Of a stretch of DNA of 64,000 nt, positions 53,103-62,433 are shown piece by piece. The position numbers were made by a program, and so were the translations under genes. The stretch comes from Alphaproteobacteria bacterium. Lineage in GTDB: Bacteria; Pseudomonadota; Alphaproteobacteria; Rs-D84. The notes under the pieces were generated by a model that did not search any database, was not told the DNA's origin, and worked only from the letters and a program-made list of their open reading frames with translations. The stretch spans positions 41,876 to 105,875 of the forward strand of contig JAFRSV010000004.1 in NCBI GenBank assembly GCA_017427405.1, in the 5' to 3' direction. How positions within the stretch are numbered: position 1 is the stretch's first letter; the number at the start of each line of letters is the position of its first letter.

Positions 53103-53894
53103 TTATATTTGCACCGCGGCGCGTTCAAACATTTCGGTAAATTTTTTGATAACATTTGAATTAAAAGTTTTTGCAGATGTCACCGGCACCGCGCGCAATC
53201 CATACTTTTGCGGGGCATGCCCAAGTTTTATGGAAACATAATTTGTTTGATTCATATAAATCGCGGACATTTCCGGGTGGCGGTGCCGCATAAAGGTTTT
53301 TAACCCCACCCACATTATTGCGCCCACCGGCACACGATATTTGAAACCGTGCGCAATTTTTTTTATTTCTGGTAATATCGTGCGCATAAAGTGTGCAAAT
53401 TCAATTGCCGCATCCCGTCGAACAAGTGTCCCGGCGATGTCAAAATGTGCGCCCGTCTTGCCATATTCCGAACCGGCCGTCCATTTTGGGCTAATTTTGA
53501 AAATGTCTGTTATGTTATCCGAAATTGTTGTCGCGTTTTGAACAACCGCAAAGGTGGATTCCGAAACATTTGGCACGGTTGCATCAATCAGTGCATCGTC
53601 ATCATCGACAAACAAAATCCAATTGCCCGGAATTTTTTCACTATCAATATATTCCAAAGTTGCGATTTTTGATTCAAATTCCCCAAGATTATTTTTTTCA
53701 TTTATAATATGCAACGCGCCACGCCACCCGGTCCCACGCACAAAATCACGCAAAAGTTCAAGCCCGTTGTTATCGTTGTGTATAACCAGTGTCGCATCGC
53801 GCGCGCACCGCCGCACCGCCGGTATTGACAGGCGCAACGCATCAATATCGTATGTGGTTATCGCGATAACAAGGTCTGATTTCCGTGCAAACAT
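53103..53894 (-). CDS. GT-A glycosyltransferase-like protein
   Basis: This 263-residue protein begins LVIAITTYDIDALRLSIPAV and contains GNWILFVDDDDALID, the nucleotide-sugar/metal site of family 2-like enzymes. The C-terminal half contains GLKTFMRHRHPEMSAIYMNQ. It may act on surface glycans with the enzyme at 47877. No operon partner is visible. Confidence 0.65.
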   Translation of the reverse strand: MFARKSDLVIAITTYDIDALRLSIPAVRRCARDATLVIHNDNNGLELLRDFVRGTGWRGALHIINEKNNLGEFESKIATLEYIDSEKIPGNWILFVDDDDALIDATVPNVSESTFAVVQNATTISDNITDIFKISPKWTAGSEYGKTGAHFDIAGTLVRRDAAIEFAHFMRTILPEIKKIAHGFKYRVPVGAIMWVGLKTFMRHRHPEMSAIYMNQTNYVSIKLGHAPQKYGLRAVPVTSAKTFNSNVIKKFTEMFERAAVQI

Positions 53895-53977
53895 AATTAA
53901 ATCTTAAATAAAACTTTCAAAAATTGCAATTGGTTAGTTTTTTGTGGTATAATATAACAACAAAGGAAAAATCCCAC

Positions 53978-54457
53978 ATGAAAAAGTCGATGATTTCGGT
54001 AATAACTTTTTTGACCATCATTGTTTTGATGGCGGCGTTTGATTTTTCACTGGGGCCCGGTACGGTGATAAATGTTCCGGCGGATATGCGGGGTGTGGCT
54101 TTATTTATATGTCCCGCCGAAAGCAGTTTATGGGACGCACTTGCCGCCGGGTTCGGACATTTTTATAAATATATAACAATCGGATTTTTCTTTGCGGCGA
54201 TTATATTAGTGTTTGTTTGGGGGTGGGCGTTGTATCAAAATTTATTAAAAGATTCATTCAAAAAAGACGATTTTTCCAAACCGTGGGGATTTACCAAGTT
54301 GCTTTTTTGGGCGGGCGTCATAATGATTCTTGTGTTTAATACGCCAAACAAGTATCGCATGGTTGATGTTACGAACAAACCGGGAAACTGGGTGTTGTGC
54401 GAAAATTCATCGGATGGTGCAATTGCGGTAAACAGCAATTTAGTTCACGCAAGATAA
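53978..54457 (+). CDS. Small inner-membrane protein
   Basis: This ~159-residue protein has three hydrophobic helices (ISVITFLTIIVLMAAF; YITIGFFFAAIILVFVWGW; LLFWAGVIMILVF), the first possibly a signal. Three membrane helices with a short periplasmic loop holding a cysteine are reminiscent of VirB2/TraA-region proteins, but I cannot assign it. TATAAT lies at 53949-53954 and AAAGGAAA 12 nt before the ATG. Confidence 0.6.
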   Translation: MKKSMISVITFLTIIVLMAAFDFSLGPGTVINVPADMRGVALFICPAESSLWDALAAGFGHFYKYITIGFFFAAIILVFVWGWALYQNLLKDSFKKDDFSKPWGFTKLLFWAGVIMILVFNTPNKYRMVDVTNKPGNWVLCENSSDGAIAVNSNLVHAR

Positions 54458-54486
54458 CAAAAAATCAGGCTTTTTATAAATACATC

Positions 54487-54515
54487 TTGACTTACCCCGC
54501 GGAATTCTTTACGAT
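54487..54515 (+). promoter_or_regulatory. Probable HU gene promoter
   Basis: TTGACT, a 17-bp spacer and TACGAT, giving a leader of about 140 nt. The 204-bp gap here has no reading frame, only short inverted repeats such as GGGCAATGCCC and TGGGCATTGCC. Confidence 0.55.
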
Positions 54516-54661
54516 TCGGTCAGGCGTTTCGGGCAATGCCCTTGAAAATTGCTTGGTTGCGTTTTGGTGTTTTTTGTAATCGGCGCAAACACAATGATTT
54601 TCATGGGCATTGCCAACGAAGCGTTGGACACCTTAAATAAATTTATGAAAGGAGAAAACAA

Positions 54662-54934
54662 ATGAACAAACAACAATTAATCGAAGCAATGGCAAACGAA
54701 GTTGACATCACCAAAGCAACCGCGGCGGCATGTCTTGATGCGTTTATCAACACCGTCACAAAAGTTCTGAAAAAGAAGGGTGACGTTCGCTTGGTCGGTT
54801 TTGGAACATTCACAACCGCAAAGCGCAAGGCTACAACCGGCCGCAATCCGCAAACGGGTGCTGCTATTAAAATTCCGGCCTCTACTCAGCCGAAATTTAA
54901 ACCTGGCAAGGCTTTGAAAGATGCTTTGAATTAA
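54662..54934 (+). CDS. hup: DNA-binding protein HU
   Basis: This 90-residue HU/IHF family protein opens with MNKQQLIEAMANEVDITKATA, followed by VRLVGFGTFTTAKRKATTGRNPQTG (the DNA-bending arm with RNPQTG) and IPASTQPKFKPGKALKDALN. It compacts and bends DNA. AAAGGAG precedes the ATG and a strong terminator follows. Confidence 0.96.
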   Translation: MNKQQLIEAMANEVDITKATAAACLDAFINTVTKVLKKKGDVRLVGFGTFTTAKRKATTGRNPQTGAAIKIPASTQPKFKPGKALKDALN

Positions 54935-54953
54935 ACAATTGTTTGATTTATCG

Positions 54954-54980
54954 CACACCCCGCATTGCGGGGTGTTTTTT
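54954..54980 (+). terminator. HU gene terminator
   Basis: ACACCCCGC/GCGGGGTGT hairpin with a T run. Confidence 0.85.
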
Positions 54981-55060
54981 ATATTTGCTATTTTTTCTTG
55001 TATTCTCCATAAAAAAACTGTAATATCCCTGCATAAATTTTTAACAAAGGATTTTATAAT

Positions 55061-56890
55061 ATGGTTAAATTACACGAATATATTGAACCCGAAACAGACC
55101 TTGAAACGGATGCCGATACGGATGAAGATTTATCCGTTCATGTTTCAAACGAAAAATCGAATAAAAAGAAAAAAAACGCAACATCGAATTCAAACGATGA
55201 AAAGGTTTATTTTATGGCGCTTGGCGGATTGGAACACGTCGGGCAAAATATGTACCTTTATAAATACAAGGGCAAGTTCATTGTTGTTGATTGTGGTATG
55301 GGTTTCTTAGAGGAAGAAATCGGTGCCGGCGACGTGCAATACTGTGATACGAAATGGCTTGAAAAGCACAAGAAAGATGTTGTTGCGTTTGTTATCACCC
55401 ATGGACACGAAGACCATATTGGGGCATTAAAATACATTTGGCCAAAGTTCCGCAAACCGATTTATTGCACACGTTTTCCGGCGGAAATTTTGCGTGAAAC
55501 TTTTCGTGGCATTGAATTGGATTTTGATCCAAAGCGCGATATTGTTGAATTTGATGCGGCGGGCGCAACATTAAAACTTGACCCGTTTGAAATTGAAACT
55601 TTCCACGTAAGTCATTCTGTGCCAGAGGCGCAAATGTTAATTATCAAAACCGGCGCGGGCAAGATTTTGCATACCGGCGATTGGACGTTTAACGATGATA
55701 ACCCGATTGAACCGGGAACGGATTATGCGCGCCTGCGTGAAATTGGTTCGGACCCAAAACTTATCGCGTGCGCGTGCGATTCGACATCTGTATCGCGTCA
55801 AAATCCCCAAACAACGGAAATTCAGGTTCGCGACACATTGACACAGATTATGCGTGACGCGCCGGGGCGTGTTATTGTCACAGGCTATTCACGCAGTATT
55901 GCGCGATTAAAAATGTTTGCAGAGGCCGCACGTGCCACCGGGCGCATGGCCGCGATTAAGGAACGCAGTAATCCAAACCCCGTGCCATACGTTGGGTTAC
56001 CGGAATTCCGTGAAATGGGAATCGAATTCAAATACTTGGCGGAAAATGATATTTACCAATTTTCGGAAATCAAAGATTTGCCGGCGGAAAAGCAGGCGAT
56101 ATTTTTAACGGGATCCCAGGGCGAAAAATACGCAATGCTTACACGCCTTTGCCGGGGCCAGGTAAAAGAAATGAAACTTATGCCGACCGACACGGTGGTA
56201 TTCAGTGCGATTATTATTCCCGGCCGCGAACAAGATGTTTCGTTCCTTTATAACAAACTTGCAAAAATGGGAATACACACACACACGATTTATGACACCG
56301 ACCATGTACATGCCAGTGGTCACGCCGGCCGGCCGGAACTTGAACGATTCTATGACATGGTCCATCCCCAGGTTTCAATCCCGATGCACGGCGATTATAT
56401 AAATGAAATGCTGAACGGGAAAATGGCAATGGAACGCGGCGGCGCAAAGCATATGATGTTGGTGCGCAATGGTGAAATGATTGCACTGGGTGATGGTGCG
56501 GAACCATACGTTTGCGAAACAATCGAAACCGGTTACGTTGTGATGGAAGGCGAAACCGAACGCAGTGCCAATGACCCCGTATACAAAAACCGCAAAAAAA
56601 TTGCATCAAATGGCGCGATATTCGTTACATTGCCGGTGGACAAACGCGGATACCTGAAAGGCACGTCGGATGTTTCCAGTGCGGGTATTTTTGAATCTGA
56701 TGCAACCGGATTTATGAAACGTCAAATTCAAATCGAAATTACCAAGGCGATTGATGAATTGTCCAAGGCCGAACGCAAGTCCCAGGATAATTTAACCCGT
56801 GCGGTTCAAATGGCTGCGAACAAGGTTGTGCGCGCATCACTGGGTGCGGATAAAAAACCACAATACAGTGTGCATTTTGTGCAGAAATAG
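55061..56890 (+). CDS. rnj: Ribonuclease J
   Basis: This 609-residue metallo-beta-lactamase/beta-CASP RNase processes and degrades mRNA. It has ALGGLEHVGQNMYLY, the zinc motif THGHEDHIGAL, TGDWTFNDDNP, the beta-CASP region TGYSRSIARLKMF, and FLTGSQGEKYAMLTR. An acidic then lysine-rich extension of about 48 residues precedes the usual start; a later start is possible, but AAAGGATTTTATAAT before 55061 fits. RNase J is typical of alphaproteobacteria. Confidence 0.94.
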   Translation: MVKLHEYIEPETDLETDADTDEDLSVHVSNEKSNKKKKNATSNSNDEKVYFMALGGLEHVGQNMYLYKYKGKFIVVDCGMGFLEEEIGAGDVQYCDTKWLEKHKKDVVAFVITHGHEDHIGALKYIWPKFRKPIYCTRFPAEILRETFRGIELDFDPKRDIVEFDAAGATLKLDPFEIETFHVSHSVPEAQMLIIKTGAGKILHTGDWTFNDDNPIEPGTDYARLREIGSDPKLIACACDSTSVSRQNPQTTEIQVRDTLTQIMRDAPGRVIVTGYSRSIARLKMFAEAARATGRMAAIKERSNPNPVPYVGLPEFREMGIEFKYLAENDIYQFSEIKDLPAEKQAIFLTGSQGEKYAMLTRLCRGQVKEMKLMPTDTVVFSAIIIPGREQDVSFLYNKLAKMGIHTHTIYDTDHVHASGHAGRPELERFYDMVHPQVSIPMHGDYINEMLNGKMAMERGGAKHMMLVRNGEMIALGDGAEPYVCETIETGYVVMEGETERSANDPVYKNRKKIASNGAIFVTLPVDKRGYLKGTSDVSSAGIFESDATGFMKRQIQIEITKAIDELSKAERKSQDNLTRAVQMAANKVVRASLGADKKPQYSVHFVQK

Positions 56891-57000
56891 TGGAAAGTGT
56901 AAGTGACAAGTGATGAGTGTTAGTAAACAACCAAAACCGCCGGATTTCCGGCGGTTTACTAACACTAACTACCAGTCACTTACACTAATCACTTTTTCCT
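56887..57000. repeat. Paired AGTG/CACT repeat enclosing a terminator hairpin
   Basis: The left block has GTG every 6-7 bp five times. The right block ACTAACACTAACTACCAGTC is its approximate complement. AAACCGCCGGA/TCCGGCGGTTT lies between them. The architecture matches 10437-10540. Confidence 0.65.
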
Positions 57001-57055
57001 GGACATTAGAATTTAATTTCTATACAATGAATGCGCAAAACAAAAAGGAAGGAAA

Positions 57056-57481
57056 ATGCAAAAAAAATCATCTGTTAAAAAGGTCACAAAACGTACAACA
57101 AAACGCCCGGTTATGACCGAAGTCCCGGCACCAGAAATGCACGAATGCCAATGTGGCGCATCTTGTGGATGTGGGTGTGGTTGTCATTGCGGTAAATTCA
57201 AAAAGTTTATCGTACTTTTGATTGTTTTCGCCCTGGGGTTTGCGGTGGCGAAAATTACATGTTGCCGCGGTCACCGTATGCCAAAAATGCAACCAAAGTT
57301 TGAAAATGGTTGTTTGGTTATGGATTCCGTGAAATGTCCAAAAATGCAGTCCGAATTGGTTTTTGCCGATACAGATATGAATGGTTGTATTACACGTACG
57401 GAATTTGATTCGATGAAAAAATCAATGCATAAAAAAATGCGCGAACATCGCATTAACCGCGAAGAACGCGATGATGATTAA
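57056..57481 (+). CDS. Cys-rich membrane protein with an EF-hand
   Basis: This 141-residue protein has a basic N-terminus, a dense cysteine cluster (CQCGASCGCGCGCHCG, residues 33-48), one transmembrane helix (FIVLLIVFALGFAVAKI), two further cysteines directly after it, and a single canonical EF-hand loop DTDMNGCITRTE near residue 103. The cluster looks metal-binding and the EF-hand suggests Ca2+ sensing. I know no family with this combination. AAGGAAGGAAA precedes the start. Confidence 0.65.
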   Translation: MQKKSSVKKVTKRTTKRPVMTEVPAPEMHECQCGASCGCGCGCHCGKFKKFIVLLIVFALGFAVAKITCCRGHRMPKMQPKFENGCLVMDSVKCPKMQSELVFADTDMNGCITRTEFDSMKKSMHKKMREHRINREERDDD

Positions 57482-57547
57482 TCTGAATTTATTTGAAAAT
57501 TGCACCGCCCAAGTGGGCGGTGTTTCAAATTTGTTGAAATGACCGTT

Positions 57548-58177
57548 TCATCGTCCTGTTTCGTTTTTTAAATAAACATTTTGTGTGACACTTTTATGTT
57601 CATCTATTTTTGGAAAGCCAGTGGTTAATTGCAGTAATTTATTGATGTCGATACCTTCTGGGCCAATACAATTTTTTAGTACATATAAAATATTTTCATT
57701 TGGTTCGTGCGACCGTTTATGCCATTCGATACATTCGACACCAGCGCGATAGTATTTGTTGGGCCCCGCAATGCACATATTTATTAGTTCTGTGATATTT
57801 TGTCCAATCATTCCGGGGCTTTGGCAAAGGTCATCTTTTTTGCGTTTCCCGATTAATTCCTTTGCATACCTTTTCATATCATAATCAAACGCGGCTTTGT
57901 CAATCGCAATTTGTTCAGGTTCAAAACCAAACTGTGATGCCGCCCCACCGAGTTCGTTAAAAAATTCGCGAACATTTAATATATTCATCGTTGCCGTTGA
58001 ATTATCAATAAGATTTATAATTTCTTGGCCGCCCATTCCATGTTGCCAAAGTGCAATTGAATAATCTATAACGTTTTTTGGAACGTCACATTCCATCGCA
58101 ATCATGTTCGCCAAATTCTCTGGCATTCCGGCATCGGTTAAAATCTTGCGCGCAATTCGCCCATCAATCAATTGCAT
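57548..58177 (-). CDS. Hypothetical protein
   Basis: This 209-residue protein has no signal peptide or membrane segment. It opens MQLIDGRIARKILTDAGMPE and contains GQNITELINMCIAGPNKYYRAG. Predicted mostly helical. No family recognised. It follows lemA by 8 bp and is probably co-transcribed with it. Confidence 0.6.
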   Translation of the reverse strand: MQLIDGRIARKILTDAGMPENLANMIAMECDVPKNVIDYSIALWQHGMGGQEIINLIDNSTATMNILNVREFFNELGGAASQFGFEPEQIAIDKAAFDYDMKRYAKELIGKRKKDDLCQSPGMIGQNITELINMCIAGPNKYYRAGVECIEWHKRSHEPNENILYVLKNCIGPEGIDINKLLQLTTGFPKIDEHKSVTQNVYLKNETGR

Positions 58178-58185
58178 GGACCACC

Positions 58186-58731
58186 CTATTTGAAACTAAC
58201 GCGCGGATTTGCACGTTCGGATTCATCAATTTCAAATAACTTTTCGTGCGAAAAACCAAACATACGCGCGACGATATTGCTTGGGAATTGATCGATTTGT
58301 GTATTTAGCCCCATAACCACGGTATTATAAAACTGACGTGCAGATTGAATCTTTGTTTCCGTGTCGGTCAATTCGCGTTGCAATTCAAGGAAATTTTCGT
58401 TCGCTTTTAAGGCGGGATATGACTCGCCCAACGCGAACAGTTTATTTAACGCACCAGACAATCCGGTTTCCGTACTTGATTTTCCATCAACCCCACGTGC
58501 GGCCATCGCCGCGTTGCGTGCAGTGATAACCGCAGAAAGCGTGTCTTTTTCATGTGCCGCCGCCCCGCGCACGGTTTCAACCAAATTTGGAATTAAATCA
58601 TACCGCCGTTTAAGTTGCGTATCAATCGTTGACCATGCCTCACGTACCTGATTTCGCCGTGCGGCAAGTCCATTATAAACCGCAATAAAATATAAAACCA
58701 AAACCGCAACAATACCAATCGCCGTCCACAT
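58186..58731 (-). CDS. lemA: LemA family protein
   Basis: This 181-residue protein has an N-terminal transmembrane helix (IGIVAVLVLYFIAVYNGL) and the LemA core: NQVREAWSTIDTQLKRRYDLIPNLVETV, NFLELQRELTDTE..I..ARQFYN, and IDQFPSNIVARMFGF. Function is unclear; it is often linked to HtpX, present here at 34532. Confidence 0.92.
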   Translation of the reverse strand: MWTAIGIVAVLVLYFIAVYNGLAARRNQVREAWSTIDTQLKRRYDLIPNLVETVRGAAAHEKDTLSAVITARNAAMAARGVDGKSSTETGLSGALNKLFALGESYPALKANENFLELQRELTDTETKIQSARQFYNTVVMGLNTQIDQFPSNIVARMFGFSHEKLFEIDESERANPRVSFK

Positions 58732-58796
58732 ATAAAACTCCTTTTGCTAGCAGTGTAATTTTACATAAAAAACACGAAAAAATCAACCACGATAAA

Positions 58797-58867
58797 CAAA
58801 TCATCACTTTCAATAACCACTAAACACTGACACCAAAGAAAAACCCCGCGCGTGCGGGATTTTTCTT
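58797..58867. terminator. ACT-repeat and terminator between lemA and the cold-shock gene
   Basis: Degenerate CACTTTCAATAACCACTAAA repeat units are followed by CCCCGCGCGTGCGGG with flanking A and T tracts, a terminator for the minus-strand cold-shock gene. Confidence 0.6.
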
Positions 58868-59198
58868 ATTTTTTCCAGAAAGCAAATCCAGAATGTTTTT
58901 CTTCTTTTTTGCTTTCTTCGCGGGCGCGCCGTCTTTCGGCACGTCGTTCCTGAAACCGCTTTGCAGATTCTTCATCGCGTTGAACAAGTTTTAATGTTGT
59001 GACCGATAATTTGCCATTACGAACCTCTTCATCAAATTCGACGATATCGCCTTCGTTCAAATATCGCAAATCCGCATTTTTAAGTGAACTTGAATGAACA
59101 AATACATCATCCGTGTTGCCGTCCGCATTCGGTGTATCCGGCGCAATAAAGCCATAACACTTTTTGCCGTTGTACCATTTTACTTTACCTTGGCGCAT
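58866..59198 (-). CDS. Cold-shock domain protein with basic tail
   Basis: This 110-residue protein has a cold-shock OB fold: GKVKWYNGKKCYGFIAPD (RNP1-like KCYGFI), DVFVHSSSL (RNP2), and GDIVEFDEEVRNGKLSVTTLK. A ~40-residue Arg/Glu/Lys-rich helical tail follows. It is an RNA chaperone by family. AAAGGAAAAAAAG precedes the ATG. Confidence 0.9.
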   Translation of the reverse strand: MRQGKVKWYNGKKCYGFIAPDTPNADGNTDDVFVHSSSLKNADLRYLNEGDIVEFDEEVRNGKLSVTTLKLVQRDEESAKRFQERRAERRRAREESKKEEKHSGFAFWKK

Positions 59199-59322
59199 CT
59201 TTTTTTCCTTTGCTACCTTGTTGATGATTCAATCGTTCGATTAAATCTGTTTCAATCTTGTCACAACGAAAAAACAAAATCAAGAAAATAACGCACGTGC
59301 CAAAAAGGACATTTGTCCCCAT

Positions 59323-60729
59323 TTACATATTGCGTTCGGAATTATAATATCGCGAAACTTCATTCATAATAAAATTGAATAACCGCACCGCAAGTGTATC
59401 ACCCACAACACCGCATCCGGCGCGCGTATACGGCATTGCCGACACCAAAACAAAGCGCGCCATAAAACGGAAAATTGCAATTTCTTGGGCTTTATCCAAC
59501 TTTGATGAAGAATTTGTCACAACAAAAATCTCGTTTTTTACCGCGGCATCCAATTTGTTCATAATTTTTTCGACAACCGAACTTGGATAATAAAGCTTGC
59601 ATTCGCGTGGGAACCCTTCGAACAATGATATATCATTACCACGGCTGTATAAAATATTCCAACCAACGCGTTCAAGTAAATCGTCCAAACACCGACATAT
59701 CATTTTATTGTATTGTTCGATTCCGTTTTCCATCATTTCGGCGGCCTCGCTTTCAATGGTGGCATTTTCCATATCCGGATTTTCACGCAATGTGGCATAG
59801 TAATCATGTGTCCGCCGTTCAAATTCAAAGAATGTCCGAACCTGGCATATAATTTCCATCGGAATAACATTATCCGCCGTGCCGATATTCACAATAACCT
59901 TGGAATCACGATAGTTGCGCGGGTTCGTAATGTCATAAAATTTATCACGCACCGATATAATTCGTTCCGGAACCATATCGCACAGACGTTCGATAAAAGT
60001 TCGCGCCTGGGGTATCAAATCGAACAAACACTTTACGCGCCACACATCATTCAAATGCAGGTATGGTTTTTTTACTTTGTCTAATTCGCGAACAAGTTTC
60101 ACAACCAAACTATCTTCACTTTGTCCGATGATGGATAAAACTTCTTCGGCGGCATTGGTCACATAATGGGCCGCAAAATTTTTTCGAATTTGTTGTTCAA
60201 TTTTTTTAATCTGTTCATCGCGCCCCGTTTCGGTAAACACACGCGTGACCGCAGACACAACGTCCGATACAAAAAATTTATAGTATTTGCCGGTTACCTT
60301 TTCGATTGCACGTTCAACGTTTTTCTGCGCGGCGACAATTACCGTCACAATCGATGACACCGACAAATCAATCTTGTGCGATGCAGAGCACGTAAAGAAC
60401 TGATTCCGCATCGGGTCCGCATCCAACCGGTGGTTGACCAGATAAGAGCATAGTGGATTTATATCAGCAATCTTTATTGGTTTGTCCACCGACAAATCTG
60501 TTTCAGGGTCATATTCGGTCACCGCCGTTTTCGGTGCGCCAAAGCATTTGCCCAAAACATGAAACACATCGCGATAGCAATCCATCCCATCGGTGTAAAG
60601 CCGCCGTAAATAGTGTGCCGTTTCATCATCTATGCGTCCCGCATCGCGCGCCTTGTCAATAAACGCGATGTTGTGCCGATCACGGTCGGCGGTCAAAATA
60701 TCAACATCCAATGCGGTTGTTTTTACCAT
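59323..60729 (-). CDS. Divergent RelA/SpoT-fold protein (putative)
   Basis: This 468-residue protein has a central part (about residues 225-325) following the RelA/SpoT nucleotidyltransferase pattern. HLNDVWRVKCLFDL sits where RelA has D..G.R, then VRDKFYDITNPRNYRDSKVIV where RelA has DYI..PK.NGYRS.H, then PMEIICQVRTFFEFERRTHDYYA where RelA has VEIQIRT...E..H..Y. The long helical flanks are unrelated to known alarmone synthetases. It may be a degenerate synthetase or a toxin/effector. It lies 10 bp after lysS in the same direction. Confidence 0.45.
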   Translation of the reverse strand: MVKTTALDVDILTADRDRHNIAFIDKARDAGRIDDETAHYLRRLYTDGMDCYRDVFHVLGKCFGAPKTAVTEYDPETDLSVDKPIKIADINPLCSYLVNHRLDADPMRNQFFTCSASHKIDLSVSSIVTVIVAAQKNVERAIEKVTGKYYKFFVSDVVSAVTRVFTETGRDEQIKKIEQQIRKNFAAHYVTNAAEEVLSIIGQSEDSLVVKLVRELDKVKKPYLHLNDVWRVKCLFDLIPQARTFIERLCDMVPERIISVRDKFYDITNPRNYRDSKVIVNIGTADNVIPMEIICQVRTFFEFERRTHDYYATLRENPDMENATIESEAAEMMENGIEQYNKMICRCLDDLLERVGWNILYSRGNDISLFEGFPRECKLYYPSSVVEKIMNKLDAAVKNEIFVVTNSSSKLDKAQEIAIFRFMARFVLVSAMPYTRAGCGVVGDTLAVRLFNFIMNEVSRYYNSERNM

Positions 60730-60739
60730 ATCTTACCCA

Positions 60740-62206
60740 CTATTTCATTATCGGGAACAAAATAACATCGCGTGCGGTCGGTTGGTCAAACACAATCATG
60801 GCCAATCTGTCGATACCCATACCCACACCGGAAATCGGTGGGAATCCGTGTTCCATTGCACGCACAAAGTCGTTATCGGGGTTAAATGCTTCTTCTTCGC
60901 CGCCTTCGATACTTTTCGTCTGGTCTTCAAAGGCCTTGGCCTGTTGTATCGGATTTACCAATTCGGAATAGCCCTTGCACAGTTCGCCACCCGCCACCAA
61001 TAATTGATACATATCAAGTCGCCGGTCGTCATCATTATTATGTCGCGCAAGTGGCACCATATATGTTGGATAATTATAAAGGAACGTCGGTTGAACAATG
61101 CTGCCACGGATTTTCCGCTTGTACACATAGTCAACCAATGTCGCAAGTGATTTCAAATCTTCCAATTCGGACATCGGGAACATACCCATATCAACCAATT
61201 TTTGACGCAACACATCAACATCTTCAAAATCCAAAATGTTGCACCCGAACAGTTCGTTCATCTTTGCGGTATAATCCATCATGTCATACTTGCTAAAATC
61301 AAGTTTGGTCCCTTGGAATTCAATCTGTAATGTTCCGCGTGCGCGCATTATCAATTCTTGAACCATTTGCCATGTGAAATCAATGTTGCGCTTGTAATCC
61401 CAATACGCCGCATACCATTCAATCATAGTAAATTCTTGCAGGTGCATCGCATCCATACCTTCGTTGCGGAAATCCTTGGCCACTTCGTACACACGGTCAA
61501 ACCCCGCGCCAATCGCCATCTTTAGGAAAAGTTCCGGCGAAATACGCAATTGAAAGTCCGTGTTTAATGCATTGTGATGTGTGACGAACGGCCGTGCCGC
61601 CGCACCCGATGCGATATTTTGCATAATTGGTGTTTCAATTTCCAAGAATCCGTGATTATTCATAAATTCGCGCAAATGTTGCGTCATTTTGAATCGCCCA
61701 AGCAACGCGTTGCGCGATTCCGGATTTGAAACAATATCCAAATAGCGTTGACGATACCGCGTTTCCATATCGGTAAGCCCGTGAAACTTTTCCGGCAACG
61801 GCCGCAACGCCTTGGCAAGTATTTCGTAATTCGCAACGCGCACGGTCAATTCGCCGGCGGTTGTGTGATATAGTTTTCCGGTGATTCCAATAAAGTCGCC
61901 CAAATCAACATTGGCCTTCATGAATTTATAGTTTTCTTCGCCCAATTCTTCGCGTGACATAGAAAATTGAATTTCGCCATTTATATCATAAATGCGCCCG
62001 AACATCAGTTTCCCCATCCAACGCAACGCCGTGACGCGACCACAAAGCCGAACATCCGTATCGTCGGGTAATTCACGCGCATCGGCAATTGTGTGCGTGC
62101 GATCAAATTTATCCTTCCACACAACACCATCGCGTGCGCGAATGTTTTCCGCCTTTTGCAGGCGTGCGGTTAATTCGTTTGTGGACATTGTTTCATTTTC
62201 TGACAT
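60740..62206 (-). CDS. lysS: Lysyl-tRNA synthetase, class II
   Basis: This ~488-residue class II LysRS has an N-terminal OB fold (LCGRVTALRWMGKLMFGRIYD), motif 1 FLEIETPIMQ, motif 2 RVYEVAKDFRNEGMDAMHLQEFTMIEWY, and motif 3 GVGMGIDRLAMI. Start 62206 has AAAGGGAAA upstream and is preferred to an in-frame GTG/ATG further up. The extended insertion near residues 300-340 is unlike E. coli LysS, so the family assignment rests on the motifs. Confidence 0.9.
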   Translation of the reverse strand: MSENETMSTNELTARLQKAENIRARDGVVWKDKFDRTHTIADARELPDDTDVRLCGRVTALRWMGKLMFGRIYDINGEIQFSMSREELGEENYKFMKANVDLGDFIGITGKLYHTTAGELTVRVANYEILAKALRPLPEKFHGLTDMETRYRQRYLDIVSNPESRNALLGRFKMTQHLREFMNNHGFLEIETPIMQNIASGAAARPFVTHHNALNTDFQLRISPELFLKMAIGAGFDRVYEVAKDFRNEGMDAMHLQEFTMIEWYAAYWDYKRNIDFTWQMVQELIMRARGTLQIEFQGTKLDFSKYDMMDYTAKMNELFGCNILDFEDVDVLRQKLVDMGMFPMSELEDLKSLATLVDYVYKRKIRGSIVQPTFLYNYPTYMVPLARHNNDDDRRLDMYQLLVAGGELCKGYSELVNPIQQAKAFEDQTKSIEGGEEEAFNPDNDFVRAMEHGFPPISGVGMGIDRLAMIVFDQPTARDVILFPIMK

Positions 62207-62433
62207 AATGTTTCCCTTTTGGTTAAAAAAACGGGGCACCATAAAAGTGCGCCCGTAAATTACTTTATGGTCGCACCATTATAACAAAAATTTTTTGCAA
62301 ATCGTACGCATTTCGACTGGCATTATGCACGGTATTTTATCAAATGTAAAGTAATTTTTATTGCCCCAGAAAAAAATCATTGATTATGTAAAAATATGTC
62401 CTTATAATCCCCCGCAAACGAAAGGAAAAAGTG

